Below, one piece after another: positions 24,393 to 33,012 of a DNA stretch of 64,000 nt. The position numbers were made by a program, and so were the translations under genes. Numbering within the stretch: the first letter of the stretch is position 1; the number at the start of each line of letters is the position of its first letter. The notes beneath the pieces are model-generated. The model saw nothing but the letters and a program-made list of their open reading frames with translations, did no database searches and was not told the DNA's origin. The stretch is from UBA952 sp044361535 (GTDB lineage: Bacteria > Bacteroidota > Bacteroidia > Flavobacteriales_D > Crocinitomicaceae): positions 62,001-126,000 of the forward strand of contig JBIKIQ010000001.1 in the NCBI GenBank assembly GCA_044361535.1. Direction: 5' to 3'.

Positions 24393-25972
24393 TTTAGATG
24401 TTTCATGGCACTCATTTCATGCTTAGAGAATCGTTTGAACTCCTCGGTTTCTAAAATAGTAACTTTTCCACCAGTATCCTCATATTCAGAAATAAATTGA
24501 TGGATAAATTCTTGAAAAGAGTGATCGATGAATGTGGCATTTTTGTAATGGATTCGAATATGTTTACCTTCAGGTAGATTATTGAATTTATTCTTGAACG
24601 AAATGATATTGCTGAATACAGCTGATTTCTCAATATAAATATCAAGGGAATCAGAATTTTCGTCCAATAACATTTTGGCTGAAAATAAGTTTTTAATACT
24701 CACACCTCTTGCAATATGAAAGATCATTTTCACAAGAATTCCTGCTGCTACACCTAAAAGTAAATCTTCGGCAATTGTTATTATAATCGTAATTAAAAAG
24801 ATTATTAGTTGCTCTATTCCAATTTTATAGGTTCCTATAAATTCATTTGGTGATGCTAATCGAAAAGCAACAAAAATAAGCATAGCAGCTAAGGCAGCAT
24901 TTGGAATCCACTCAATGACAGGAATCATCAAGAGCATTGCTAATAATAAAAATATTCCATGGAAGAAATTTGACCATCTTGTTTTTCCTCCATACCCAAC
25001 ATTAGCAGAGCTCCTTGCTACCTCCGATATCATGGGTAATCCTCCTAAAAATCCCGAAAGAGTATTTCCTAGACCAACCGCAGCCAAATCCTTGTTGTAA
25101 TCTGATTTTCGTTTGAATGGATCTTGATTATCAATGGCTTTAACGGTGAGTAATGATTCAATTGTATTTACAAATAAAAACATGACTACATATTTCCAAA
25201 AAACAAAACTTCCAATCATTGAAAAATCTGTATTACTGAATGATATATTTCCCCAAAAATTACCGATTTTCACCAAAACAAAGGAGGGCAATTTATCAAA
25301 CTCATTCAACATAGCAATAGGAACGGCCAGTAAGATTATGAGAAGTGGTACAGGAATTCTTTTTCCTAGTTTACCCAAATTTGGAATTAGAAAAAGTAAG
25401 AAAAGTGAAAATAAACCGATTGTTGCGACTATTCCATTTGCATGTGAAATAAAATCAGGAATATGCGAGTAAAGTTCAATTGGAGATAATCCTTTTGTTA
25501 ATTTAGGATCTACTCCAAGTAAAATTGGAAATTGCTTTGCGAAAATTAAAATCCCAATTGCGGCAAGCATCCCATGAACCACGGAATGCGGAAAGAAATC
25601 TCCAATTGATCCAATTTTAAATTTGCTAAGAATAAATTGAATGATTCCAGTGAAAACGATAGCGGCACAAGCTAAGTGCCAGCCTGTTGAACCACCGCCC
25701 ATTTCTGCGACAGCACCAGCGCAAACCGTAATTAAACCTGCTGCTGGCCCTTTGATTGTCAATCGGCTTCCCGCAAAAAAAGAAACGAAAATACCGCCAA
25801 TCATTGCGGTTAATACTCCCATGGCAGGTGGGAATTCACTTGCTTTTGCAATCCCTAAACTTAATGGGAGAGCGAGAAGAAACACAAGGAATCCGGACAA
25901 AATATCCGATTTTCCATTTTCTTTTAACCCTTTTATTCCATCTAATGGAATTTGTTTTTTAGTTGATTTCAT
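24389..25972 (-). CDS. Second SulP/SLC26 family anion transporter
   Basis: A 527-residue inner membrane transporter from the ATG at 25972; the longer reading to 26071 overlaps dabB and is rejected. It has a cytosolic N-terminus, then SDILSGFLVFLLALPLSLGI, GGIFVSFFAGSRLTIKGPAA, EVARSSANVGYGGKTRWSNF and a terminal STAS-like region. It differs markedly from the SulP at 21397, so the two are not a recent duplication. It lies 16 bp after dabB and overlaps the DUF2490 gene by 4 bp, which ties it to the DabAB system. Substrate may be bicarbonate, or sulfate. Confidence 0.92.
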   Translation of the reverse strand: MKSTKKQIPLDGIKGLKENGKSDILSGFLVFLLALPLSLGIAKASEFPPAMGVLTAMIGGIFVSFFAGSRLTIKGPAAGLITVCAGAVAEMGGGSTGWHLACAAIVFTGIIQFILSKFKIGSIGDFFPHSVVHGMLAAIGILIFAKQFPILLGVDPKLTKGLSPIELYSHIPDFISHANGIVATIGLFSLFLLFLIPNLGKLGKRIPVPLLIILLAVPIAMLNEFDKLPSFVLVKIGNFWGNISFSNTDFSMIGSFVFWKYVVMFLFVNTIESLLTVKAIDNQDPFKRKSDYNKDLAAVGLGNTLSGFLGGLPMISEVARSSANVGYGGKTRWSNFFHGIFLLLAMLLMIPVIEWIPNAALAAMLIFVAFRLASPNEFIGTYKIGIEQLIIFLITIIITIAEDLLLGVAAGILVKMIFHIARGVSIKNLFSAKMLLDENSDSLDIYIEKSAVFSNIISFKNKFNNLPEGKHIRIHYKNATFIDHSFQEFIHQFISEYEDTGGKVTILETEEFKRFSKHEMSAMKHLK

Positions 25973-25988
25973 TTTACTAATTTTTAAG

Positions 25989-27857
25989 TTAAGAGGAGCG
26001 CTTAGCCACCTCGTGATACGTTTTAATATGAGGGCCCAGAAAAATTCTGGAGTAAATGCGAATTGCGGCAAGTCCGTTTACTATTAGGCTCATTGCAATT
26101 AAAAAGGCTAATAAAATTTGATTATAACCGATGTGAGAAAAAATCAAATCCTCTCCTATAAAAGAGGGCGTTATTGGAAATCCAGATATTCCTAAACAAC
26201 ATAGTAGAAAAATGAATGCTTGCTTTGGATGTTCAAAAGAATGTCCATAAAAGCGATCAAGACTTATCCAATTCTCTTGCTTTCTCATTCGATTTACAAC
26301 GATTAAACCAATGAACCAGGATAGAAAAATACCGCTTAAATACCATAAGTTATGAATCCAATCAAAGTGTTCATTAAAAGAGATTGAAATGGAAATTAAC
26401 ACATGATTTAGTAGGATTAATGTCCAGCTTTTTCGAACACTATCCCTTTCTGTAAAAGCTTTTATGATTGCTATTAATCCAATCAATCCAAAAATTACAG
26501 AGAATATATTTGAAAAAAATAAAGACCAAGTTTTGCCTGAATTTAATAGGATAATCCCAATTAAAACTAATACGCCAATAAGGTAAAAAACACGTTTAAA
26601 ATTTAATATTTTCCAAGTTGAGCCAATATGCTTTAACGGATTCCATAAATAATTGTACATCATTGAATCCAGGTTGAATTCTTTGATGCTCAGCAAATAA
26701 ATTGTGTTTTCAATTTTCCCAATGATTCTGTTTTTTGTTTTTGTCTCTCTTGGTTGAAAGTGAAAAAATTGCTCGCGAATACGAAATGCAACAATGGAAG
26801 GAGAAATTAATAATTGGTAGGTTCTTAAGAATGCATTTCCTGCAATGTGTATGAATGCTAACCAATGCCATCCAAGAGCTATCTCAATAAATATTATTCC
26901 TATTTGAGCTATCGAGGAGTAGGCAATTTGACTTTTAATCGAACTTTGAACTTGCGCAATAAAGTGACAAATCACGGATGTTAATAATCCAGAGAAGATT
27001 AGCAAAATTTTAAAACTTGTTTGATATTCCCAAAATGGATAGGTTCGAATGAGTAGGAATGCACCGATGTGAACGCTTAATGAACCGTAAAATATGGCCG
27101 ACGAAGGAGTTGGTCCCTCCATTGCTCTAGGTAACCATGAAGAGAAGGGTAATTGAGCAGATTTGGCTGCCGCTGCAATGAAAATAAATAAAGCAATTGT
27201 GAATCCGATAAATGAATGTTCTTCAATGTGTTGGTGAACTAAAATGGCATTTGTTAACTTATGAAATGAAATGTTTTCATGCCATAAATGATGCGATAAC
27301 CACATAGTTAGAATTAGTCCTACATCCCCTAGTCGATAAATGGAAAATACTTTTACCGCATTTTTTACAGGAAGATAGCGATCACGGTAGAAAGCAATAA
27401 GTAGAAAAGATGAAATTCCAAGTATTTCCCAGCCGATAAATAATGTTTCAATATTTCCAGCGAAAATTACCAGAATGTATCCAGAAAAAAAGAAAAGAAT
27501 TGTATTAAAAAATCGTTTATAACCTTCTTCTCTGTGTAAATAATAACGACTATAATAGGAGATTAGAACTGTTACGAATGATCCAATTAACAAGAAAAGT
27601 AAGGTCAACTCATCGAAATAGAAATCAATGTAAAAGTTGTAGTCTCTATTTTGGTAAACCGAAAACTCAGGGATATTTATTGCTTTAAATTCATTGATAG
27701 CCCAAAAAATCGAAAGAGTAATACTAAATATTAATTGTAGTAACATAGCAAAAAATGCAACTCTTGATAACCATTGTTCCATTTTTTTAGGAATAACTAA
27801 ACTTATTACAAATGCTGTAAGCGGAGTAAGGATAAGTAGGTGAATTAATAGTTCCAT
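25989..27857 (-). CDS. dabB: DabB, proton-channel subunit of the DAB inorganic carbon pump (NuoL/MrpA-like)
   Basis: A polytopic membrane protein (622 aa, about 14-16 helices) of the Proton_antipo_M family. GNIETLFIGWEILGISSFLL and AKSAQLPFSSWLPRAMEGPT carry the conserved Glu and Lys of NuoL-like antiporter subunits, and TPSSAIFYGSLSVHIGAFLL follows. It lies 4 bp downstream of dabA, the arrangement that defines DabB. In the known system DabB is thought to couple the membrane proton gradient to CO2 hydration by DabA. It is longer than typical DabB, and the extra length seems to be in the C-terminal third. Confidence 0.92.
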   Translation of the reverse strand: MELLIHLLILTPLTAFVISLVIPKKMEQWLSRVAFFAMLLQLIFSITLSIFWAINEFKAINIPEFSVYQNRDYNFYIDFYFDELTLLFLLIGSFVTVLISYYSRYYLHREEGYKRFFNTILFFFSGYILVIFAGNIETLFIGWEILGISSFLLIAFYRDRYLPVKNAVKVFSIYRLGDVGLILTMWLSHHLWHENISFHKLTNAILVHQHIEEHSFIGFTIALFIFIAAAAKSAQLPFSSWLPRAMEGPTPSSAIFYGSLSVHIGAFLLIRTYPFWEYQTSFKILLIFSGLLTSVICHFIAQVQSSIKSQIAYSSIAQIGIIFIEIALGWHWLAFIHIAGNAFLRTYQLLISPSIVAFRIREQFFHFQPRETKTKNRIIGKIENTIYLLSIKEFNLDSMMYNYLWNPLKHIGSTWKILNFKRVFYLIGVLVLIGIILLNSGKTWSLFFSNIFSVIFGLIGLIAIIKAFTERDSVRKSWTLILLNHVLISISISFNEHFDWIHNLWYLSGIFLSWFIGLIVVNRMRKQENWISLDRFYGHSFEHPKQAFIFLLCCLGISGFPITPSFIGEDLIFSHIGYNQILLAFLIAMSLIVNGLAAIRIYSRIFLGPHIKTYHEVAKRSS

Positions 27858-27861
27858 CGTA

Positions 27862-30261
27862 TTAAGTGTTTATAAGTTGAACATCGTTAATTCTTTTCCA
27901 ACCATTTGAGGAAAACTCAAGCTTTTCATTGGAAACAGGGTTAACAACTACTAAGTGAATCCATGAATTTTGAAACCATTCAAGTGTATTGGGGTTGTTT
28001 TTCAGTACCTTTTGTACGACTTCCGGATTGTGTTCGACAATTACTAATAATCTCAGAGGGTCGTGAATTTCAATCATTTGACTTGGTAAACCTGTGCGTA
28101 AATCACCATCAATTCCATTAGCAACTCCTATTAATCCCATAACATTATGCGGAAGTTTTGTTCCTGATCCTAGTTGTTGATTGTCAACCCGTGAAAAATA
28201 GTATTCCAAGTTGATGCCCCCACAAACCGGAGCCACGGCATTTAAAATTCCTTGTAAATAGATTCCTTCAGGATCTTGACTAAAGTCGTACGAATTTAAA
28301 AATGACCTCCGATCTAAGAAAACTCCCTTAGTTAAATCACGTCTTCCAACAATACATAAAGCATTTGTTGCATGATTTAATTCTGGCCTTGGTTCAAACA
28401 ATGAATAAGCTCTAGTTTTTACTTCATTGTGGACATTTTTTGATTTTTTTTCAGATAGGATCAACTCAAATTTCTCGGAACGTTCCACGGCATTTTGTTC
28501 AAGTGCTTGTTGAAATCTAACTTTGTTTTCAAGATGGATTCCCAGATTCTTATCTGACAAACTTGCCTCATCGAAATAGAAAAACTCATCTTTGCAAGTA
28601 TCGTGAAGTACCGGAATAAAAACTGAATTTGTTGGTATAATAATTCCTCTCTCGTGAAGTATTGTTCTAACTTCAATTCTATTTGCCATCGAACAAATTA
28701 CGCGTGAGTTAACCGATCCAGGTCTACCTGAACATGCTCCACAATCGTAACCTGCGTAATGTGTGTTATTGGAGCTGCTGGATCCATGACCAACGACGTA
28801 GATTAATTCACCAAAATCTTGGCTAAGTCCTATACTTTTCAAAAGTCCTTCTACACGGTCAGCCATTTCCTCACTCTTAAATCCAATTTGTTTTCCTTCT
28901 TTAGTGAATTCGCCATTAAACTCAATGGATAAATGACTTTCAGCATTCATATGTCTTGAAGAAGAAACAATTAATTGATTGGCTTTGGGATAGAAAATTG
29001 ATCTCGCCATTTTAATCGCCGACCAAAAACCAAGAATTGTTGATGCTATCCAACTTTTAAAGAGGTGATTTGAATTATGATAAAGTTGAATACTTTTAGT
29101 GTTTTGTTTTTCCTCACAACTTTCTTGAATAACATGGGCTGGATTTAGTGGGGCAGGGCAAGACTTGGTCGTGAAATTCGAGCCAGAAGGTTGAAAATAG
29201 AATTCAACATTGAAAAAACCGGCGGTACCAAAGGTTTCCATAGATGGATTATTATCCTCAATGTGTCTCCGTAAGGAACATTCCCGATCATCAATACAAA
29301 AAATTAATTGTGTGGTTTTATGTTCTGCTTTTTTTGAATTAACGGAGTTTAATGAATGAATAATTTTTTTGTAAAATGTCCATTCATATGCTTCTTGCCA
29401 AATTTTATACTGTTTATCAATTCGTGTTTCCTCTATTTCACTAAAATAGGATTGAGCTTTTTCGTCTGGTGATAAAAGTGGCTGCCAAACCGATTTAGAG
29501 TGAATTTCAAGTGCATCAATTTCAAGCAATAGTTCTAGGTGAATATATTCCTCAAGTGTGATTTTACGATTATCTAGAAGAGCGTTTTCGTTATCTTCCA
29601 CAAAGGCTACCATTCCTGAATAACCCGGATGACTAAATTGTTGATCGAATAGGTAATTTTCAAAAGCTTGTTCACTTCCCACGATGAGATTCAAAAGATC
29701 AAATACTCCAATTTTTTCATCCAAAAAGAGTTTTCTTGCTTTTTTCGTTTTAAACCAACTTGAAAAACCATTTTTTTCCAGATTCCTGAGCGAATTCAGA
29801 AAACCTAACTCTGAATGTGGAAATAACTTTGTGGCAATTCCTTGATCTAAATAGCTAGAAGTTATTCTAAAAAGTATAGGATGAACCATTGAATCTAGGT
29901 CAATCTTTCGTTCCTTTTTCCACTTACTTCTTACTTCACCGATCTTTTGTGTTCGTTCTGACGATTTAGTATTCAATAATTCTTTAACTGTTACTGATCC
30001 ACAATTTTTTCGAATCGAGTCAATTAATACATCGGTGTGTATTTTTCCAGTCTTGTAGAGCTGCTGATATTCTTCCAGCGACAGGTAGGTTTTATATCCA
30101 AATATTTTTGATGCTTGTTGCAGCGCACGATGGAACGTGTCTTTCTGAAAAGCATGTAATGTATTGTGATGAATAAAATCCTTTAAAGGCGCCTGAGTTG
30201 GAAGAAAATGTTTTAACTTATCAAACAGCTCTGTTGTATAAACAGAGTTTTTTGTTTTCAT
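27862..30261 (-). CDS. dabA: DabA, carbonic-anhydrase-like subunit of the DAB inorganic carbon pump (DUF2309)
   Basis: A 799-residue soluble or peripheral protein of the DUF2309/UPF0753 family. In the characterised Halothiobacillus DabA a beta-CA-like zinc site uses Cys351, Asp353, His524 and Cys539. Here the same elements are C322 and D324 in LIFCIDDRECSLRRHIE, and H492 and C507 in VVGHGSSSS and HYAGYDCGACSGRPGSVNSR. The spacing agrees with the reference, so the site looks complete. FIHHNTLHAF near residue 30 is the family N-terminal block. It is followed by dabB after 4 bp and preceded by a small acidic protein gene. The role is vectorial hydration of CO2 to bicarbonate at the inner membrane. 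Confidence 0.94.
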   Translation of the reverse strand: MKTKNSVYTTELFDKLKHFLPTQAPLKDFIHHNTLHAFQKDTFHRALQQASKIFGYKTYLSLEEYQQLYKTGKIHTDVLIDSIRKNCGSVTVKELLNTKSSERTQKIGEVRSKWKKERKIDLDSMVHPILFRITSSYLDQGIATKLFPHSELGFLNSLRNLEKNGFSSWFKTKKARKLFLDEKIGVFDLLNLIVGSEQAFENYLFDQQFSHPGYSGMVAFVEDNENALLDNRKITLEEYIHLELLLEIDALEIHSKSVWQPLLSPDEKAQSYFSEIEETRIDKQYKIWQEAYEWTFYKKIIHSLNSVNSKKAEHKTTQLIFCIDDRECSLRRHIEDNNPSMETFGTAGFFNVEFYFQPSGSNFTTKSCPAPLNPAHVIQESCEEKQNTKSIQLYHNSNHLFKSWIASTILGFWSAIKMARSIFYPKANQLIVSSSRHMNAESHLSIEFNGEFTKEGKQIGFKSEEMADRVEGLLKSIGLSQDFGELIYVVGHGSSSSNNTHYAGYDCGACSGRPGSVNSRVICSMANRIEVRTILHERGIIIPTNSVFIPVLHDTCKDEFFYFDEASLSDKNLGIHLENKVRFQQALEQNAVERSEKFELILSEKKSKNVHNEVKTRAYSLFEPRPELNHATNALCIVGRRDLTKGVFLDRRSFLNSYDFSQDPEGIYLQGILNAVAPVCGGINLEYYFSRVDNQQLGSGTKLPHNVMGLIGVANGIDGDLRTGLPSQMIEIHDPLRLLVIVEHNPEVVQKVLKNNPNTLEWFQNSWIHLVVVNPVSNEKLEFSSNGWKRINDVQLINT

Positions 30262-30309
30262 TTTCTATCAATTTAAGATTCTTCAAAAAGTTTTTACTTT
30301 GAGAAATTT

Positions 30310-30669
30310 CTATAATCGATAGTTTTGAAAATGTATAAATAAAGGAAGTTTATAGGAATGTTTTCTCTCAAATTTAACTGAAATGAAAGAGAAGGAGCGA
30401 TCATTAAGAACAACTTTATAAAAGTCTTTATTTCCTAGTAAATCAGTTGTTTTATCAATTGAATCTTCGAATTCAGAATCAATTTCAATTTCTGAGTCTT
30501 CCGTATCAAATATGCCACCTAGGTCGCTCTTTTTGACAAAAGAAGAGATCTTTCCAAGTTGATTTTTTTCGTGCGAGTTTGAAAAATATTGAACAGCTCC
30601 ACTTGCATGAAGACCAAGTCCAAAAATGAGGATGGATGCAATTATCTGCTGAAAAATTTTATTTCTCAC
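30310..30669 (-). CDS. Small exported acidic protein heading the dabAB operon
   Basis: Unknown family, 119 aa, reading from a GTG at 30669 (no in-frame ATG near the start). The N-terminus RNKIFQQIIASILIFGLGLH is a hydrophobic helix, either signal or anchor. The middle is acidic (DTEDSEIEIDSEFEDSIDK, about 55-73) and the C-terminus is basic and aromatic (KFERKHSYKLPLFIHFQNYR). It ends 48 bp before dabA. Size, layout and position mirror the small gene at 21034-21360 ahead of the SulP-CA arm. The GTG lies only 4 bp from a perfect -7 element, so either the transcript is leaderless or the true start differs. Confidence 0.6.
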   Translation of the reverse strand: MRNKIFQQIIASILIFGLGLHASGAVQYFSNSHEKNQLGKISSFVKKSDLGGIFDTEDSEIEIDSEFEDSIDKTTDLLGNKDFYKVVLNDRSFSFISVKFERKHSYKLPLFIHFQNYRL

Positions 30670-30673
30670 AAAA

Positions 30674-30681
30674 CAAATGTA
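30674..30681 (-). promoter_or_regulatory. Putative -7 element of the dab operon
   Basis: Minus-strand TACATTTG is a perfect TAnnTTTG, lying between the FAD-oxidase stop (30715) and the small protein start (30669). TTTC lies about 20 bp upstream in the -33 position. It ends 4 bases before the GTG start. Confidence 0.4.
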
Positions 30682-30714
30682 CGATTTAGAATCAATCTAA
30701 GAAACGAAATCTTG

Positions 30715-32124
30715 TTAATTTTCAGGGAAGATTTTTCCTGGATTCAAGATTTGCTTTGGATCGAAAATAGTTTTAATTCCTCTCATTATGTTCAAGGAAA
30801 CTTCTGGAAAAGCAATGTCCATATAGTTTTTCTGTATCAAACCTATACCGTGTTCTCCTGAAAGAGTTCCGCCTAATTCAACTACTTTTTCGAATAATTC
30901 ACGGATAGCTAAGGGAAGTTCATTGTTCCATTTTTCATCCGATAATTCTCCTTTTAAAATATTGATGTGTAAATTACCATCACCCGCGTGACCGTAACAA
31001 ACGGATTGAAATCCATAGTTTTGACCAATTCTTTTAACATGATGTAGCAGTTGAGGTAGATTGAATCTTGGAACTACTGTGTCTTCTTCTTTATAAATCG
31101 ATTGAGCCTTAACCGCTTCTCCCGCTTTTCTTCTCAAACTCCACAAGGTGTTTTTTTGCGCTTCTGAATCAGCAAATAGTATTTCGTCCGTTTCAAATTT
31201 CTCTAATACGATTAAGATTTGCTCGCATTCTTGCATGAGTTTATCCGGGTCAAATCCATCAACTTCTATCAATAAATGGGCTTGATGATTCTCGGCAACA
31301 TGCAAACTATAATCACCGGTGAATCTCTGCGTGTACACCAACGCATCTCGTTCCATGAATTCTAATCCGCTTGGCGTTATTCCAGCTTGAAAAATGGCTG
31401 CAACAGCTTCACAAGCTTGTTGAGCATCAAAAAACGGAACCAACATTAATAAATTATGTGTTGGATGAGGTATGAGTTTTAAAACAATTTTGGTCACAAT
31501 TGCCAAAGTTCCTTCTGATCCTACAATGAGTTGAGTCAAATTGTACCCAGTAGCATTTTTCAATACGTTTGCTCCAGTCCAAATGATAGAACCATCAGCC
31601 AAAACAACTTCAAGATTTAATACATAATCTTTTGTGACACCATATTTTACTGCTTTTGGTCCCCCTGAATTTTCTGAAATATTTCCACCAATAAAACAAC
31701 TTCCTTTACTCGCAGGATCAGGCGGATAAAACAATCCTTTTTCTTTTACGGCATCTTGAAGTACCTGTGTGATAACTCCAGGTTCAGTAATTACCTGATG
31801 GTTCTTTTCATCAATTTCTAAAATTTTATTAAACATTTCCATGCTCAGCAAAACACCACCATGAATCGGTAACGCTCCACCACTCAATCCTGTTCGAGCG
31901 CCAGCTGGCGTTACACAAATTTTATTTTCGTTGCAAAAAGAAAGTATTTTGGATATCTCTTCAACAGAATTTGGCTTTAAAACAACCTCTGGAGGAAAGG
32001 ACAAATCTTCAGTTTCATCGTGGGAGTATTCCTGTAGTTTTTCAGAATCGCAATACACTCGATCGTTGCAGATTTGCTTGAAAATGGTTATGTGTTCAGT
32101 TGTTATTTTCGTGTAAGATTGCAT
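30715..32124 (-). CDS. GlcD-like FAD-linked oxidase (D-2-hydroxyacid dehydrogenase type)
   Basis: A 469-residue flavoprotein of the FAD_binding_4/FAD-oxidase_C family, from the ATG at 32124 (a TTG two codons upstream is the other option). FAD-binding motifs are VTPAGARTGLSGGALPIHGG, DPASKGSCFIGGNISENSGG and LTQLIVGSEGTLAIVTKI. The substrate domain carries YGHAGDGNLHINIL and LGGTLSGEHGIGLIQKNYM with the conserved His residues. Members oxidise glycolate, D-lactate or D-2-hydroxyglutarate; which one is unclear since glcE/glcF are absent. It follows the lipid kinase by 15 bp. Confidence 0.9.
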   Translation of the reverse strand: MQSYTKITTEHITIFKQICNDRVYCDSEKLQEYSHDETEDLSFPPEVVLKPNSVEEISKILSFCNENKICVTPAGARTGLSGGALPIHGGVLLSMEMFNKILEIDEKNHQVITEPGVITQVLQDAVKEKGLFYPPDPASKGSCFIGGNISENSGGPKAVKYGVTKDYVLNLEVVLADGSIIWTGANVLKNATGYNLTQLIVGSEGTLAIVTKIVLKLIPHPTHNLLMLVPFFDAQQACEAVAAIFQAGITPSGLEFMERDALVYTQRFTGDYSLHVAENHQAHLLIEVDGFDPDKLMQECEQILIVLEKFETDEILFADSEAQKNTLWSLRRKAGEAVKAQSIYKEEDTVVPRFNLPQLLHHVKRIGQNYGFQSVCYGHAGDGNLHINILKGELSDEKWNNELPLAIRELFEKVVELGGTLSGEHGIGLIQKNYMDIAFPEVSLNIMRGIKTIFDPKQILNPGKIFPEN

Positions 32125-32139
32125 AGTCAAATGTATAAA

Positions 32140-33003
32140 TTACGGATGAATTACAAAGAGTGAGTTTGGAACAATTTGGAAATGAAGTTCAATGAATTTA
32201 TTCAAGAAGCCCTCTCCATCCATCTGGAAATGCTTGCTATTCGTTGAAAATGTAATTTCTTCAACATGAATTGTTTCTACATATTTTGAATGACTTGAAG
32301 TTCCCATTAGAAATCGAAAAGTCATCCAAGGAAAATCGTAAACAGGTGGCTTTTTTACCAATATGAGTTCTAATTTTCCATCGCTTGCATGCGAGGTAGG
32401 TGAAATTTTAAATCCATTTCCAAATTCTTTTGTGTTTGCAATCGTTGCCATAAAATAGCGATCAATTTTGTGTTGAATTTGGATCGTAATTCCTTCGTAT
32501 TGAAAGTATGATTTAACAATAAGATAAATGTACTTTAGAAGACCTCTAAAACGATTGTTAACCATATCGAATGCAATTTTTGCGTCGTAACCAACCCCAG
32601 CGACTTGTACAAATGGTATATCATTGATCTTAGCGGTATCTATTAAGGTAAAACACCCTTTATTGATGGTTTCAATACTTTTTTTAACACGTTCGGATAT
32701 TCCAAAATGTCGCGCAAATCCATTGCCAGATCCGCTTGGAATAATGGCCAATTTAACGTTTGAATGGATTAATGTAACAGCAATTTCATGAACTGTACCA
32801 TCGCCACCGACGGCACAAATTACATTTACTTTTTCTGAAATTGCTTGTTTTGCTAGCTCAGAACCATGTCCAGCATAATTTGTATATAAAATGGTGTACG
32901 AATATTTTGAAGAATCGAGGTAATTTTTAATTTGATTTTCAATTCGCTTTTTATTCGAAATGCCGGAAGTGGGATTGATAATAAACCAAATTTCTTGCTT
33001 CAT
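32140..33003 (-). CDS. Diacylglycerol/lipid kinase family protein (YegS/BmrU-like)
   Basis: A 287-residue soluble lipid kinase with the DAGK catalytic domain: IINPTSGISNKKRIE at the start, the nucleotide-binding ICAVGGDGTVHEIAVTLI (GGDGT motif), and LAIIPSGSGNGFARHFGI. A C-terminal beta-sandwich contains the usual SDGKLELILV and FQMDGEG blocks. The lipid substrate is not predictable. It is 9 bp from the receptor gene upstream and 15 bp from the FAD oxidase downstream, so the three form one operon starting at 35475. Confidence 0.92.
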   Translation of the reverse strand: MKQEIWFIINPTSGISNKKRIENQIKNYLDSSKYSYTILYTNYAGHGSELAKQAISEKVNVICAVGGDGTVHEIAVTLIHSNVKLAIIPSGSGNGFARHFGISERVKKSIETINKGCFTLIDTAKINDIPFVQVAGVGYDAKIAFDMVNNRFRGLLKYIYLIVKSYFQYEGITIQIQHKIDRYFMATIANTKEFGNGFKISPTSHASDGKLELILVKKPPVYDFPWMTFRFLMGTSSHSKYVETIHVEEITFSTNSKHFQMDGEGFLNKFIELHFQIVPNSLFVIHP

Positions 33004-33012
33004 TGCACCTAA

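Noticed and set aside
25973..26071. N-terminal extension of the second SulP protein
   Set aside because: It lies inside dabB and gives an atypical 33-residue leader; the ATG at 25972 begins a normal SulP N-terminus.
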